From the NCBI GenBank assembly GCA_902799655.1, contig CADCBH010000003.1:62001-126000 (forward strand): a DNA stretch of 64,000 nucleotides. Reading direction: 5' to 3'. Shown here one piece after another: positions 52,142 through 60,280 of the stretch (position 1 is the stretch's first letter; each line of letters begins with the position of its first letter). The notes beneath the pieces are model-generated. The model was not told the DNA's origin. It did not search any database and was given only the letters and a program-made list of their open reading frames with translations. The position numbers and the translations under genes were made by a program. The DNA is from an uncultured Bacteroidales bacterium. Lineage in GTDB: Bacteria > Bacteroidota > Bacteroidia > Bacteroidales > Bacteroidaceae.

Positions 52142-53014
52142 ATGATACAGTCAATGACAGGCTATGGCAAGGCACTTGTGGCCTACCAAGGAAAGAAAAT
52201 TAATGTTGAAATCAAGTCGCTCAATTCTAAACAACTGGATTTGTCGACACGTATTGCTCCCCTCTATCGTGAGAAAGAAATGGAGATCCGCCAGATGATC
52301 GCTGAGCGCGTCATTCGTGGTAAGGTAGACTTCTGTATCTGGATAGAAAAGGATGCGGTAGTTGATGCTGCTCAAGTCAATACGGCACTGATGGACAACT
52401 ACTATCAGCAGTTGAAGGGCTTTGCTGATGCACGTGAATTGTCTGTAGCCGATTGGATTCCCATACTGACTCGTATGCCTGATGTGCTGACAAAGTCAGA
52501 GGTGGAGGTACTTGATGATACTGAGTGGGATGTCGTCAGAACTGGGGTGATAGAAGCTATCCAGCATTTAGTTGATTTTCGCACTCAGGAAGGTGCTGCA
52601 TTGGAGAAGAAGTTTGGTGAGAAGATTGATAACATCGAGAAGCTGCTCCACTCTATAGAACCCTATGAGAAGGCTCGTGTGGAGAAGATTCGTGGTCGTA
52701 TTGTTGATGGTCTGAAGCAGATTCCTGAGGCTGAGTATGACAAGAACCGTTTGGAACAGGAACTGATTTACTATATCGAGAAACTCGACATCAGTGAGGA
52801 AAAACAACGTCTGGCCAATCACCTGAACTATTTCCGTGAGACAATGAATGATGCCCCAGGACAGGGCAAGAAGTTAGGATTCATTGCTCAGGAGATGGGA
52901 CGTGAGATTAATACCACGGGCTCGAAGTCGAACCAGGCTGAGATGCAGAATATCGTGGTGAAGATGAAGGACGAACTGGAACAGATTAAAGAACAAGTTT
53001 TGAATGCACTTTGA
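52142..53014 (+). CDS. YicC family endoribonuclease-like protein
   Basis: A 290-residue cytoplasmic protein. It begins IQSMTGYGKALVAYQGKKINVEIKSLNSKQLD, the unmistakable YicC start, and ends with the DUF1732 region (GKKLGFIAQEMGREINTTGSKSNQAEMQNIVV). YicC members have been described as RNases. The ATG at 52142 is chosen because it starts the conserved domain and follows the promoter; the frame's earlier ATG lies before the -7 box. Its stop (TGA) overlaps the gmk ATG by one base. Confidence 0.93.
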   Translation: MIQSMTGYGKALVAYQGKKINVEIKSLNSKQLDLSTRIAPLYREKEMEIRQMIAERVIRGKVDFCIWIEKDAVVDAAQVNTALMDNYYQQLKGFADARELSVADWIPILTRMPDVLTKSEVEVLDDTEWDVVRTGVIEAIQHLVDFRTQEGAALEKKFGEKIDNIEKLLHSIEPYEKARVEKIRGRIVDGLKQIPEAEYDKNRLEQELIYYIEKLDISEEKQRLANHLNYFRETMNDAPGQGKKLGFIAQEMGREINTTGSKSNQAEMQNIVVKMKDELEQIKEQVLNAL

Positions 53015-53586
53015 TGAAAGGTAAAATGTTAATAGTCAGTGCTCCCAGCGGTAGCGGAAAGTCAACCATTGTACAGTGGTTGATGCAGGAGCATCCGGAA
53101 CTGAAACTGTACTTCAGTATTTCATGTACCTCACGTGCACCACGTGGTACAGAACAGAACGGGGTGGAGTACTTCTTTTTGTCGCCTGAGGAGTTCAAGG
53201 CAAAGATTCAGAATGATGAATTTCTGGAATATGAGGAAGTGTACGAGAACCGTTTCTATGGTACGTTGAAACAGCAAGTGGAAAACCAGCGCGAGGCTGG
53301 TCAGAATGTCGTATTCGATGTCGATGTGAAAGGTGGCGTCAATATCAAGAAGTATTATGGCGATGAAGCCTTGAGCGTGTTTATTCAGCCCCCCTCTGTT
53401 GAAGAGCTTCGCAGACGCCTTGTGGGGCGTGCCACTGATACCGCTGAGGCTATCGAAGAACGCCTTGCCAAAGCCGAATATGAATTAACTTTTGCTCCTC
53501 AGTTCGATTGCGTCATCGTTAATGATGACTTAGAAACAGCCAAACAAGAGGCCCTAAAAACTGTTAAGTCTTTCCTCAATGATTAA
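53014..53586 (+). CDS. gmk: Guanylate kinase
   Basis: A 190-residue enzyme converting GMP to GDP with ATP. The P-loop is SAPSGSGKST near the start, followed by FSISCTSRAPRGTEQNGVEYFFLSPEEF, the GMP-binding segment, and VVFDVDVKGGVNIKKYYG. A TTG one codon upstream (53011) is possible, but the ATG at 53014 is preferred. It is coupled to yicC by a 1-base overlap and to nadD by an 8-base overlap. The yicC-gmk pair is common in many bacteria. Confidence 0.96.
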   Translation: MKGKMLIVSAPSGSGKSTIVQWLMQEHPELKLYFSISCTSRAPRGTEQNGVEYFFLSPEEFKAKIQNDEFLEYEEVYENRFYGTLKQQVENQREAGQNVVFDVDVKGGVNIKKYYGDEALSVFIQPPSVEELRRRLVGRATDTAEAIEERLAKAEYELTFAPQFDCVIVNDDLETAKQEALKTVKSFLND

Positions 53587-54121
53587 GACTGGACTCTTTG
53601 GCGGATCATTCAACCCCATCCATAACGGACATATTGCATTGGCACAGGCAGTCTTGCGTCAATGCCAATTGGACGAAGTGTGGCTGATGGTGTCGCCTCA
53701 GAATCCGTTGAAACGCAATAGCTCAGACCTGTTGGATGATAGCCTGCGTTTCGAAGTAGCACAAAAGGCTTTGGCAGATATAGACAGAGTCGTGGCCTGC
53801 GACTATGAGTTTTACTTGTCCAAACCCAGCTATACTTGGGATACTTTACAGCATCTGTCGAAGGACTATCCAGACCGTCGGTTTTATTTAATAATAGGTG
53901 GTGACAACTGGGCACACTTCCAAAGGTGGCGTCACTGGAAGGATATTCTGTGGCATCATGATCTCATAGTCTATCCTCGCGATCAGCATATAGGCACTAT
54001 CGATGTACCATTATTGCCAGTGTCAAGTACGGAAATCCGGCAAAAGGTGAAGGCAGGTGAGAGCATCAGTGGACTGGTACCAGAGAGTGTAGAGGACTTG
54101 GTTTACCATTATTATCAATAG
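53579..54121 (+). CDS. nadD: Nicotinate-nucleotide adenylyltransferase
   Basis: A 180-residue nucleotidyltransferase that makes deamido-NAD from nicotinate mononucleotide and ATP. It has GLFGGSFNPIHNGHIALA with the HxGH motif (HNGH), and SSTEIRQKVKAGESISGLVP near the end, the ISSTxIR motif. Length is typical. It overlaps gmk by 8 bases and is followed by a glycosyltransferase gene after 2 bases. Confidence 0.95.
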   Translation: MIKTGLFGGSFNPIHNGHIALAQAVLRQCQLDEVWLMVSPQNPLKRNSSDLLDDSLRFEVAQKALADIDRVVACDYEFYLSKPSYTWDTLQHLSKDYPDRRFYLIIGGDNWAHFQRWRHWKDILWHHDLIVYPRDQHIGTIDVPLLPVSSTEIRQKVKAGESISGLVPESVEDLVYHYYQ

Positions 54122-54123
54122 CT

Positions 54124-54939
54124 ATGGACAATCAGCAACGAAACTATTCCATCATTGTTGTCACCTACAACAACGCTGACGGGTTGGCGCGTACGTTAAA
54201 GAGTATACGCCTATTAGACTATGTGCAGAAGGAAGTTGTGGTAATAGATGGAGGCAGTAAGGACGAAACCCTCAATATCATTGCCGAGAATAAGGATGTC
54301 ATTACCACTTCTGTGTCGGAGAAAGACAGTGGCATCTATAATGCCATGAATAAGGGCATCCGAATGGTAAATGGTGACTACGTGGTATTTATGAATGCTG
54401 GCGATGAGTTTGCTAATAAGGATGTCTTGTCGTTGGTAAACGGTTACGATGGCGACATCATTTTGGGTGGTGACCTGTATGGTGGAAAGGTAAGAATGCT
54501 GAAAGAGACGATGACGCTGTATGATCTGCTGTCTATCGGCATATGCCATCAGTCAGTGTATTATCGCAGAGAGGTGATACAGAAATATGGCTTTGACGAG
54601 TCGTATAAGCTGATAGCCGACTTGAAATCTGTAATAGAACCATTAGTGAAGGATCATGTGCGGATTTCTGTCGTGATGGAGGTGCTGGCTAAATGCGAAA
54701 GTGGAGGACTCAGCAAACAGCGTTGGAGAGAGACGTTGACAGAGAATCGCCGCATGATTGATGAGTTGGTAGATCCCTTTTATAAAGATGACTATCTCAG
54801 GTTTGCCCGCATTAACAACGGCCTGTTGCATGACTTCACGATATTGTCATATTTCCAAAGTATTTTCCCACTCATCAAGTGGCTTTCAAAACTGATGTTG
54901 CTCCTAAATAGTAAGTTTAAGCATATACCTATCGAGTAG
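54124..54939 (+). CDS. Glycosyltransferase family 2 protein (1)
   Basis: A 271-residue GT-A fold transferase. It opens with YSIIVVTYNNADGLARTLKSIRL and VVVIDGGSKDET. The motif SEKDSGIYNAMNKGIRMVNGDYVVFMNAGD is the WcaA-like GT2 signature in which the DxD is replaced by a NAGD segment, as usual for this subgroup. It has no membrane segment and should add a sugar to a surface glycan on the cytoplasmic side; donor and acceptor are unknown. It starts 2 bases after nadD and abuts the next glycosyltransferase with no gap, so it is read from the yicC promoter unless a hidden promoter exists. Confidence 0.88.
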   Translation: MDNQQRNYSIIVVTYNNADGLARTLKSIRLLDYVQKEVVVIDGGSKDETLNIIAENKDVITTSVSEKDSGIYNAMNKGIRMVNGDYVVFMNAGDEFANKDVLSLVNGYDGDIILGGDLYGGKVRMLKETMTLYDLLSIGICHQSVYYRREVIQKYGFDESYKLIADLKSVIEPLVKDHVRISVVMEVLAKCESGGLSKQRWRETLTENRRMIDELVDPFYKDDYLRFARINNGLLHDFTILSYFQSIFPLIKWLSKLMLLLNSKFKHIPIE

Positions 54940-55914
54940 ATGATGAAGGTTTCGATATTGGTTCCTGTATATGGCGTCGAAAAATATGTCGGACAGTGTT
55001 CGCGAACGCTTCTCGGTCAGACGTACGACAACATAGAATATGTGTTCGTTGACGACTGTACGCCAGACAATAGTGTGGCTGTGATTCGGCAGGCCCTTGC
55101 GGAATACCCTCATCGTGAACAGCAGGTTCGTATTGTCCGTCATGACCATAACCGTGGATTAGGGGCAGCACGAAAAACGGCTTTAGAGGCTGCAACTGGT
55201 GATTTTGTGTTAAATGTAGATAGTGACGATTATTTGGCATTGGATGCTGTTGAAAAACTGGTCGCCTGTCAACAACAAACGGGAGCAGACATCGTTTCTG
55301 GCAGCTATAGTTCGCACTTCGAGGATGGCACCATTGTCTTCCATCATGAACCGCATTTGGACAGAAACGCTTGTTTGAAGCTGATGCTGATACAACATAC
55401 ATTGCTTCCGCATATATGGGCACGACTAATTCGTAAAACGGTTTATACGGAACATGGTATTGAGTCAGTAGAAGGCATCAATATGGCAGAAGATATGGCG
55501 CTGACACCACGACTGATTTATGCTGCGAATAAGATGGCATATGTAGATGATTCGGTCTATTTCTATAGAGACGATTCCTCTGCCAGCACGTTTGCCAACC
55601 ACATGTCGATAAAGCATGTATTATCTTACATCAAAGCCAACGAAATGCTTTGGCAGTATTTTACGATGAATGACAAAAAGCAGGATTTCCTGTTTGCGAT
55701 TGAAATTGGTATGCTCAATGTCTATTATCAGGCCTTGGCCGTGGGGATTGACAAACAGCAGATAGCAGAAATGCTCTCTTATAAGCCTAAAGCACTGCAG
55801 TTCAGGTGTTTGCGAGGACTCTTGGCTCATCAGCAGACGCTTCCCTTGCTAAGATTTGCCTACCTGACAGTGAAATGGTGTTATAAGAAAAAGCTTATTG
55901 CTTCTTTCGGATAA
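54940..55914 (+). CDS. Glycosyltransferase family 2 protein (2)
   Basis: A 324-residue GT2 enzyme. It begins VSILVPVYGVEKYVGQCSRTLLGQTYDNIEYVFVDDCTPDNS, has a clear metal-binding motif in LNVDSDDYLALDAVEKL, and continues with INMAEDMALTPRLIY, typical of the WcaA/EpsJ group. The C-terminal third is helical with a final basic stretch (VKWCYKKKLIASFG) that may touch the membrane. It abuts the first glycosyltransferase gene and overlaps the convergent flippase gene by 20 bases. Confidence 0.9.
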   Translation: MMKVSILVPVYGVEKYVGQCSRTLLGQTYDNIEYVFVDDCTPDNSVAVIRQALAEYPHREQQVRIVRHDHNRGLGAARKTALEAATGDFVLNVDSDDYLALDAVEKLVACQQQTGADIVSGSYSSHFEDGTIVFHHEPHLDRNACLKLMLIQHTLLPHIWARLIRKTVYTEHGIESVEGINMAEDMALTPRLIYAANKMAYVDDSVYFYRDDSSASTFANHMSIKHVLSYIKANEMLWQYFTMNDKKQDFLFAIEIGMLNVYYQALAVGIDKQQIAEMLSYKPKALQFRCLRGLLAHQQTLPLLRFAYLTVKWCYKKKLIASFG

Positions 55915-57328
55915 ATTGTAGGCACTCTTTCAAGATTGCCACGTTGAGCAGTCGCATGACAATGAAATAGAGTAGGGCGGCTGTGACGACACGTGCAAGC
56001 AGCAACAGCCAAAGTATGTTTATTGACAGCGTTATATAGTGGGTTGCCAGCATCACAAGGGCGGCAATAAGTGCAAACGGAACAGTGTCTTTCAGCACAT
56101 CGAACAGAGCCAGCGAGTGTATGCGTTGAAGGGCAAGATGCCAGCAGACAATGTACAGCACGTTTAATGCGGAAAAAGCTGCTACCATCGTGGTGATGCC
56201 TTGTGACGACAGGCTCAGCGTGATGCCTATCTGGAGAAATATCTGAAGGGCTACCATTCGCAGGTAGATATCAGAACGGCCACGACTGATGATGAAATTC
56301 TGGTACAGTCCTTGCAGTGGAAGACAGGCTCCGCCAACACACAGAATCTGAAGCAGGGGCACACAGCGCTCCCATGTCGGTCCTACCGTCAGGAGAATGA
56401 ATTCGTGGGCCGTCAGTGCCAGTCCAAACATCAGCGGGAAGGATAGAAAGGAGGTGAAACGCAGCATTTTGCGGAAGATACGCTCTTGACGCTCCTCTTC
56501 ACTGTTGACGTTCGACAAGACGGGTTGTGCCACCTGTGCCATTGTGTTTGTAATCAGCGAACTCCCCATCGTGTTCCATTTGTTAGCCTGATTGAATAGT
56601 CCTACAGTCGAGATAGGAAGCAGTTTGCCAAAGATAAATGTCAATACGTTCTGGCTGATGACGGTCAGCATGTTTGTCGCCAACATCTTCGATGAGAAGC
56701 TGAACATGTTGCGAATGGGACTGAAGTCGACGGACAGGGTTGGTATCCAGCCCGTGAAATAGTATTTGAAGATGTTGGCCACACTGATGTATATGACCTG
56801 TTGCCAAGCCAGACTCCAGTAGCCATATCCGTTCCAAGCCAGCCATACGCCACAACAGCCAGAGGCGAGGAGAGCGGCAATGCTGGCTATGGCTTGTTCG
56901 CGATTGCGTAGTTCTATCCACAACTTGGCATTGGGGACAATGCCGATAGCAGAAATGGGAATGGCCAGAAAGGCCAGTCGCGAAACGTTAGTGAGCGCAG
57001 GCTGGTCAAAGAACCATGCAATTAGTGGCGCACAAAGAAAAAGAATCATATATAAGGAGATGCCTGCAATGATGTTGAACCATGCCACTGCATTATAGTC
57101 GCGCTGAGTGGGAGGCTTCAAGTTGGCCAGTGCCTGTGAGAAGCCTGCAGCCTGAATACAACCAGCTAGCAAGGTGAAAATGGTAATCAGTGCTAAAATT
57201 CCATAGTCTTCTGTAGAAAGCAGACGTCCTAAGAATATGCCAAAGACTAAGTTCAATACCTGAGTAGCCCCATTGTTGATGGCTCCCCAGGCAATACCTT
57301 TTGCCGTCTTTTCCTTTAAATTATCCAT
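55895..57328 (-). CDS. Oligosaccharide flippase (Wzx-like, MOP superfamily)
   Basis: A 477-residue membrane protein with about 12-14 hydrophobic spans. The N-terminal MDNLKEKTAKGIAWGAINNGATQVLNLVFGIFLGRLLSTEDYGILAL is typical of polysaccharide-biosynthesis flippases (WzxC-like). It should turn lipid-linked oligosaccharides across the inner membrane. An ATG four codons upstream (57340) would lie inside the -7 box, so the start at 57328 is chosen; the leader is then only about 5 bases. It is divergent from the acyltransferase and overlaps the second glycosyltransferase gene at its 3' end. Confidence 0.9.
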   Translation of the reverse strand: MDNLKEKTAKGIAWGAINNGATQVLNLVFGIFLGRLLSTEDYGILALITIFTLLAGCIQAAGFSQALANLKPPTQRDYNAVAWFNIIAGISLYMILFLCAPLIAWFFDQPALTNVSRLAFLAIPISAIGIVPNAKLWIELRNREQAIASIAALLASGCCGVWLAWNGYGYWSLAWQQVIYISVANIFKYYFTGWIPTLSVDFSPIRNMFSFSSKMLATNMLTVISQNVLTFIFGKLLPISTVGLFNQANKWNTMGSSLITNTMAQVAQPVLSNVNSEEERQERIFRKMLRFTSFLSFPLMFGLALTAHEFILLTVGPTWERCVPLLQILCVGGACLPLQGLYQNFIISRGRSDIYLRMVALQIFLQIGITLSLSSQGITTMVAAFSALNVLYIVCWHLALQRIHSLALFDVLKDTVPFALIAALVMLATHYITLSINILWLLLLARVVTAALLYFIVMRLLNVAILKECLQFIRKKQ

Positions 57329-57337
57329 TTCAATGTG

Positions 57338-57368
57338 CAAAAATACTATATTTTATTTGAAAATCAAA
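57338..57368 (-). promoter_or_regulatory. Promoter of the flippase gene
   Basis: On the minus strand TTTG at 57368-57365 and TATTTTTG at 57345-57338, 19 bases apart. It overlaps the opposite-strand promoter of the acyltransferase gene, so polymerase cannot occupy both at once. Confidence 0.7.
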
Positions 57369-57386
57369 ATATTATACGTAAATTTG
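57356..57386 (+). promoter_or_regulatory. Promoter of the acyltransferase-licD pair
   Basis: TTTG at 57356-57359 and TAAATTTG at 57379-57386, 19 bases apart. The ATG follows at 57396, so the predicted leader is only a few bases. Confidence 0.75.
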
Positions 57387-57395
57387 CACCCAGCT

Positions 57396-58490
57396 ATGGA
57401 GAATAATGTAGTAGTTAAAAAGCCTCGTTTAGAGTGGCTTGATGCCCTAAGAGGATTCACCATGATACTGGTTGTTGCCAACCACGTGGCAGGCATGGGC
57501 TTTGGCGAGGAGTGGAAACATTCGTCAGCCATTCCTTTCCTGATATTGTTCAGAATGCCGCTATTCTTCTTTGTCAGTGGATTTCTGGCTTACAAAGCCT
57601 CGCAGATTTGGGACTTGAAGAATTTTGGTTTGCTATTATGGAAGAAAATCAAGGTCCAAACTATTCCTACAGTGGTTTTCTTCTTCCTAGCTATGGCTAT
57701 CTTGAATCGTCATTTCTGGCCTGCAGTAGAAGAGTCATTCCATGCCCCTTTGAAGGGCGGCTATTGGTTTACCATAGCACTGCTCTACATGTTTATTATC
57801 TATTACGTGTTTTCCTATCTTGAAAGCAAGCTGAAGTGGAAATCGTGGATACCCATCACGTTGCTGTTTCTGATATCACTAGCTTTTTACGAGACGAACT
57901 ACCTACCTAAGTATTTCTCCTGGGCTCAGGGATATAAGGGCGCCAAGACAGATTTGTTCTATTTCCTGCAGGATTCGAGCTTTGGTCAGGTGTTCCTCTA
58001 TTTCCCATTCTTCCTCTACGGTAATATCGTACATCGTTATTGGGATAAGTGGCAGCGCGTGATGGACAGCAAATGGTTCTTCCCTATTATTATCACTGTC
58101 GTCATCTTGGCAACGCTTGATGCACTGAAATGGCGTACATTGCGAATGACGTGGGCTATCCTTCCACTGACAGTGTCACGATTTGGTCTGCTGACCATCA
58201 CCTTTATGTACTTCCGCCACTACCAGCAGTACTTTACCAAGTTTACTTTCATGGGTGTGTCGCTGCAGTATATTGGTAGGCGTACATTGGATATTTACCT
58301 CATTCATTTCCTGTTCATGCCCGATCTGCCCCAGATTGGTGAGTTCTTTAAGAGCTATCCCCATAACTTTGTCATAGACATCTTGCTTTCTGCAGTTTTA
58401 GGACTCGTCATCATTGGTTTCAGTATCATCACATCAAACATTTTACGTATCAGCCCGTTCTTCAAAAAGTGGCTGTTCGGACGATCATAA
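57396..58490 (+). CDS. Acyltransferase family 3 membrane protein
   Basis: A 364-residue integral membrane protein with about ten spans. The signature RLEWLDALRGFTMILVVANHV at the N-terminus (the R-x10-H pattern of acyltransferase 3) and LFRMPLFFFVSGFLA are clear. Such enzymes move acetyl or other acyl groups onto sugars or other surface molecules. The ATG at 57396 follows its promoter; 41 upstream in-frame codons are promoter DNA and the flippase gene. The licD gene starts 3 bases after its stop, so they form a pair. Confidence 0.9.
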   Translation: MENNVVVKKPRLEWLDALRGFTMILVVANHVAGMGFGEEWKHSSAIPFLILFRMPLFFFVSGFLAYKASQIWDLKNFGLLLWKKIKVQTIPTVVFFFLAMAILNRHFWPAVEESFHAPLKGGYWFTIALLYMFIIYYVFSYLESKLKWKSWIPITLLFLISLAFYETNYLPKYFSWAQGYKGAKTDLFYFLQDSSFGQVFLYFPFFLYGNIVHRYWDKWQRVMDSKWFFPIIITVVILATLDALKWRTLRMTWAILPLTVSRFGLLTITFMYFRHYQQYFTKFTFMGVSLQYIGRRTLDIYLIHFLFMPDLPQIGEFFKSYPHNFVIDILLSAVLGLVIIGFSIITSNILRISPFFKKWLFGRS

Positions 58491-58493
58491 GCT

Positions 58494-59276
58494 ATGAGGA
58501 AGATAGAAGATATACAAGAGTTACGCCAGATACAGATGGGCATCCTTGACGAAGTCCATCATTTCTGCGAGACCCATGGTTTGCGCTATTTTCTGTCCAG
58601 TGGAACGTTGATAGGTGCTGTGCGCCACAAGGGCTACATTCCCTGGGACGACGATATCGACATTTATATGCCACGCAAGGACTACGAGCAGTTCTTGAAG
58701 ACGTTTTCAGACGCGGCAGGCATCTACCGTGCCATCAACCCAAGCACTGAGCCACATTATTATTATACGTTTGCCAAGGTGGTTGACATGCGTACTAAGA
58801 TGGTGGAGGACGAGACCGAGGGTTACGAGATAGGCGTCTTTATGGACATCTTTCCTGTTGATTATGTAACGGACGACATGCAGGAGCGTGAGCGTGTGTT
58901 TAAGTTGAAAAAACTGCTCTACAAAATTCGTCGCTGCAAGATATCGAAATCGAACCCTCTGCAGTCGAGCCTGGCATATTGGTGCTATAAGTTGTTGCCG
59001 CTCAGTGTTCACAACGTCTATCGCTTGATTCAGAAACTGATAGTATTGGAAACCCCCACCCATACGGTTTGTAACATGACGGAGGCTGGTCCAAAGATGA
59101 AAGGCTGCTTTCCTGCTGAGGATATCGCCTCGTCGGTTGATGTCGAGTTCGAGGGGAAGATGTACAAGACGATGGTGGGCTATAAGGACTATCTGGAACG
59201 CACCTATGGCGACTACATGACATTACCTCCAGTGGAACAGCGCGTCACCCACAAGTTCGAGGCTTATTGGCTGTAG
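58494..59276 (+). CDS. LicD family phosphotransferase
   Basis: A 260-residue LicD/Fukutin-like protein. The diagnostic core is YFLSSGTLIGAVRHKGYIPWDDDIDIYMPRKDYEQF (about 31-66), with the metal-binding WDDDIDI motif. LicD enzymes transfer phosphocholine or related phospho-alcohols from CDP carriers to sugars. It is co-transcribed with the acyltransferase. Its 3' end overlaps by 13 bases the convergent opine-dehydrogenase-like gene, beyond which lies a LicC-like cytidylyltransferase fusion that could supply its CDP donor. No licA or licB choline genes are seen, so the transferred group is probably not choline. Confidence 0.9.
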   Translation: MRKIEDIQELRQIQMGILDEVHHFCETHGLRYFLSSGTLIGAVRHKGYIPWDDDIDIYMPRKDYEQFLKTFSDAAGIYRAINPSTEPHYYYTFAKVVDMRTKMVEDETEGYEIGVFMDIFPVDYVTDDMQERERVFKLKKLLYKIRRCKISKSNPLQSSLAYWCYKLLPLSVHNVYRLIQKLIVLETPTHTVCNMTEAGPKMKGCFPAEDIASSVDVEFEGKMYKTMVGYKDYLERTYGDYMTLPPVEQRVTHKFEAYWL

Positions 59277-60280
59277 CGGTTCAGCATCTTTGTTCCCCAA
59301 TCATAAACCATGTCTATGGTAGGAGATGGTACGCCTTTCTCATGTGTCAGACGGTGAACGATGGCCAATCCATAAGGGAAGTCCTCTGTGAAATAGCGAC
59401 TTTGAAAGTCGGGTATATAGCCTCCCTCTACTTGTTTCATAGGTGATAGAATACCTTTGAAAGCCTCTATGCTGCGTAACTTTTTGGCTAACGATACGGC
59501 ATCAGTGCTTTCGTAATAGTCGAGTACGGTGGCTATACTGCCTTTCCGCACTGGCAATAGATCCAACAGGGATTGTAGCTCATTGTCCATCTGGATATAG
59601 AGTTGTGCAGTTTCTTCAGTCCATTCTTCATAAAAGAAAGGTACGCGAGGGTAGATGTCGCCTTCGTGCCAATCTTTCCAAAGTGTGTATAGACGCGAAG
59701 GATGAAGTAGGGGGTTGCTATTACTGAGGCTGGCCTCATAATAGCTGCCTAAAAGTTGGATGGGCGTTTGCAGCATATCGGCTAATGTGTCGCGCAGTTG
59801 TTCTGGATGCTCTGTACGCTCAATGGCCAAGTTAAGGCTGTCCTTATAGCCCATCAAGCGGGCTTTGTGACCGTATTCTATGATGCGCGATATAAAGGGT
59901 ACACGCTGGAATCCGAACAGTGGTTGTGAGGCTGGCAGCAACTGCATCGCCTCGAAGAAGAAACCTGTACTGCTGACCACACTGCCTACTGCAGCGTCGG
60001 ACTGCACGTAATCCTTGATTTGCAGCAGGGTTTCACGAATGGCATAGCCTGGCAGGCATAGTAGGATAATATCCGCATCGGAAACAGCTTGTTCCGCATT
60101 GCTAAACAGCCCATTCAGGTGCCCTGAATAGGTTGTTTCGGCAGGGGCCTCAATAATCAAGTCCTGGCTCCATTGCTCTGGATGTCGTGTCAAGAGGCAT
60201 ACTTCATGCTTCTTTTGAGCGGCTATAAAGCCTGCCACGACATGTCCGAGGTTACCGCCTCCGCAGATACAAATCTTCAT
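59264..60280 (-). CDS. Opine (octopine/nopaline) dehydrogenase family protein
   Basis: A 338-residue NAD(P)-dependent enzyme. The N-terminal Rossmann motif is CICGGGNLGHVVAGFIA (about 4-20). The C-terminal domain resembles octopine/nopaline dehydrogenases, with the likely catalytic histidine H193 in SNSNPLLHPSRLYTL. Family members reductively join the amino group of an amino compound to a 2-keto acid such as pyruvate, giving an N-carboxyalkyl product. The start overlaps the stop of the fusion gene by 4 bases, so the two are coupled. Substrates are not known; context suggests an amino-alcohol phosphate or a sugar-linked amine for a surface glycan. Confidence 0.82.
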   Translation of the reverse strand: MKICICGGGNLGHVVAGFIAAQKKHEVCLLTRHPEQWSQDLIIEAPAETTYSGHLNGLFSNAEQAVSDADIILLCLPGYAIRETLLQIKDYVQSDAAVGSVVSSTGFFFEAMQLLPASQPLFGFQRVPFISRIIEYGHKARLMGYKDSLNLAIERTEHPEQLRDTLADMLQTPIQLLGSYYEASLSNSNPLLHPSRLYTLWKDWHEGDIYPRVPFFYEEWTEETAQLYIQMDNELQSLLDLLPVRKGSIATVLDYYESTDAVSLAKKLRSIEAFKGILSPMKQVEGGYIPDFQSRYFTEDFPYGLAIVHRLTHEKGVPSPTIDMVYDWGTKMLNRYSQ

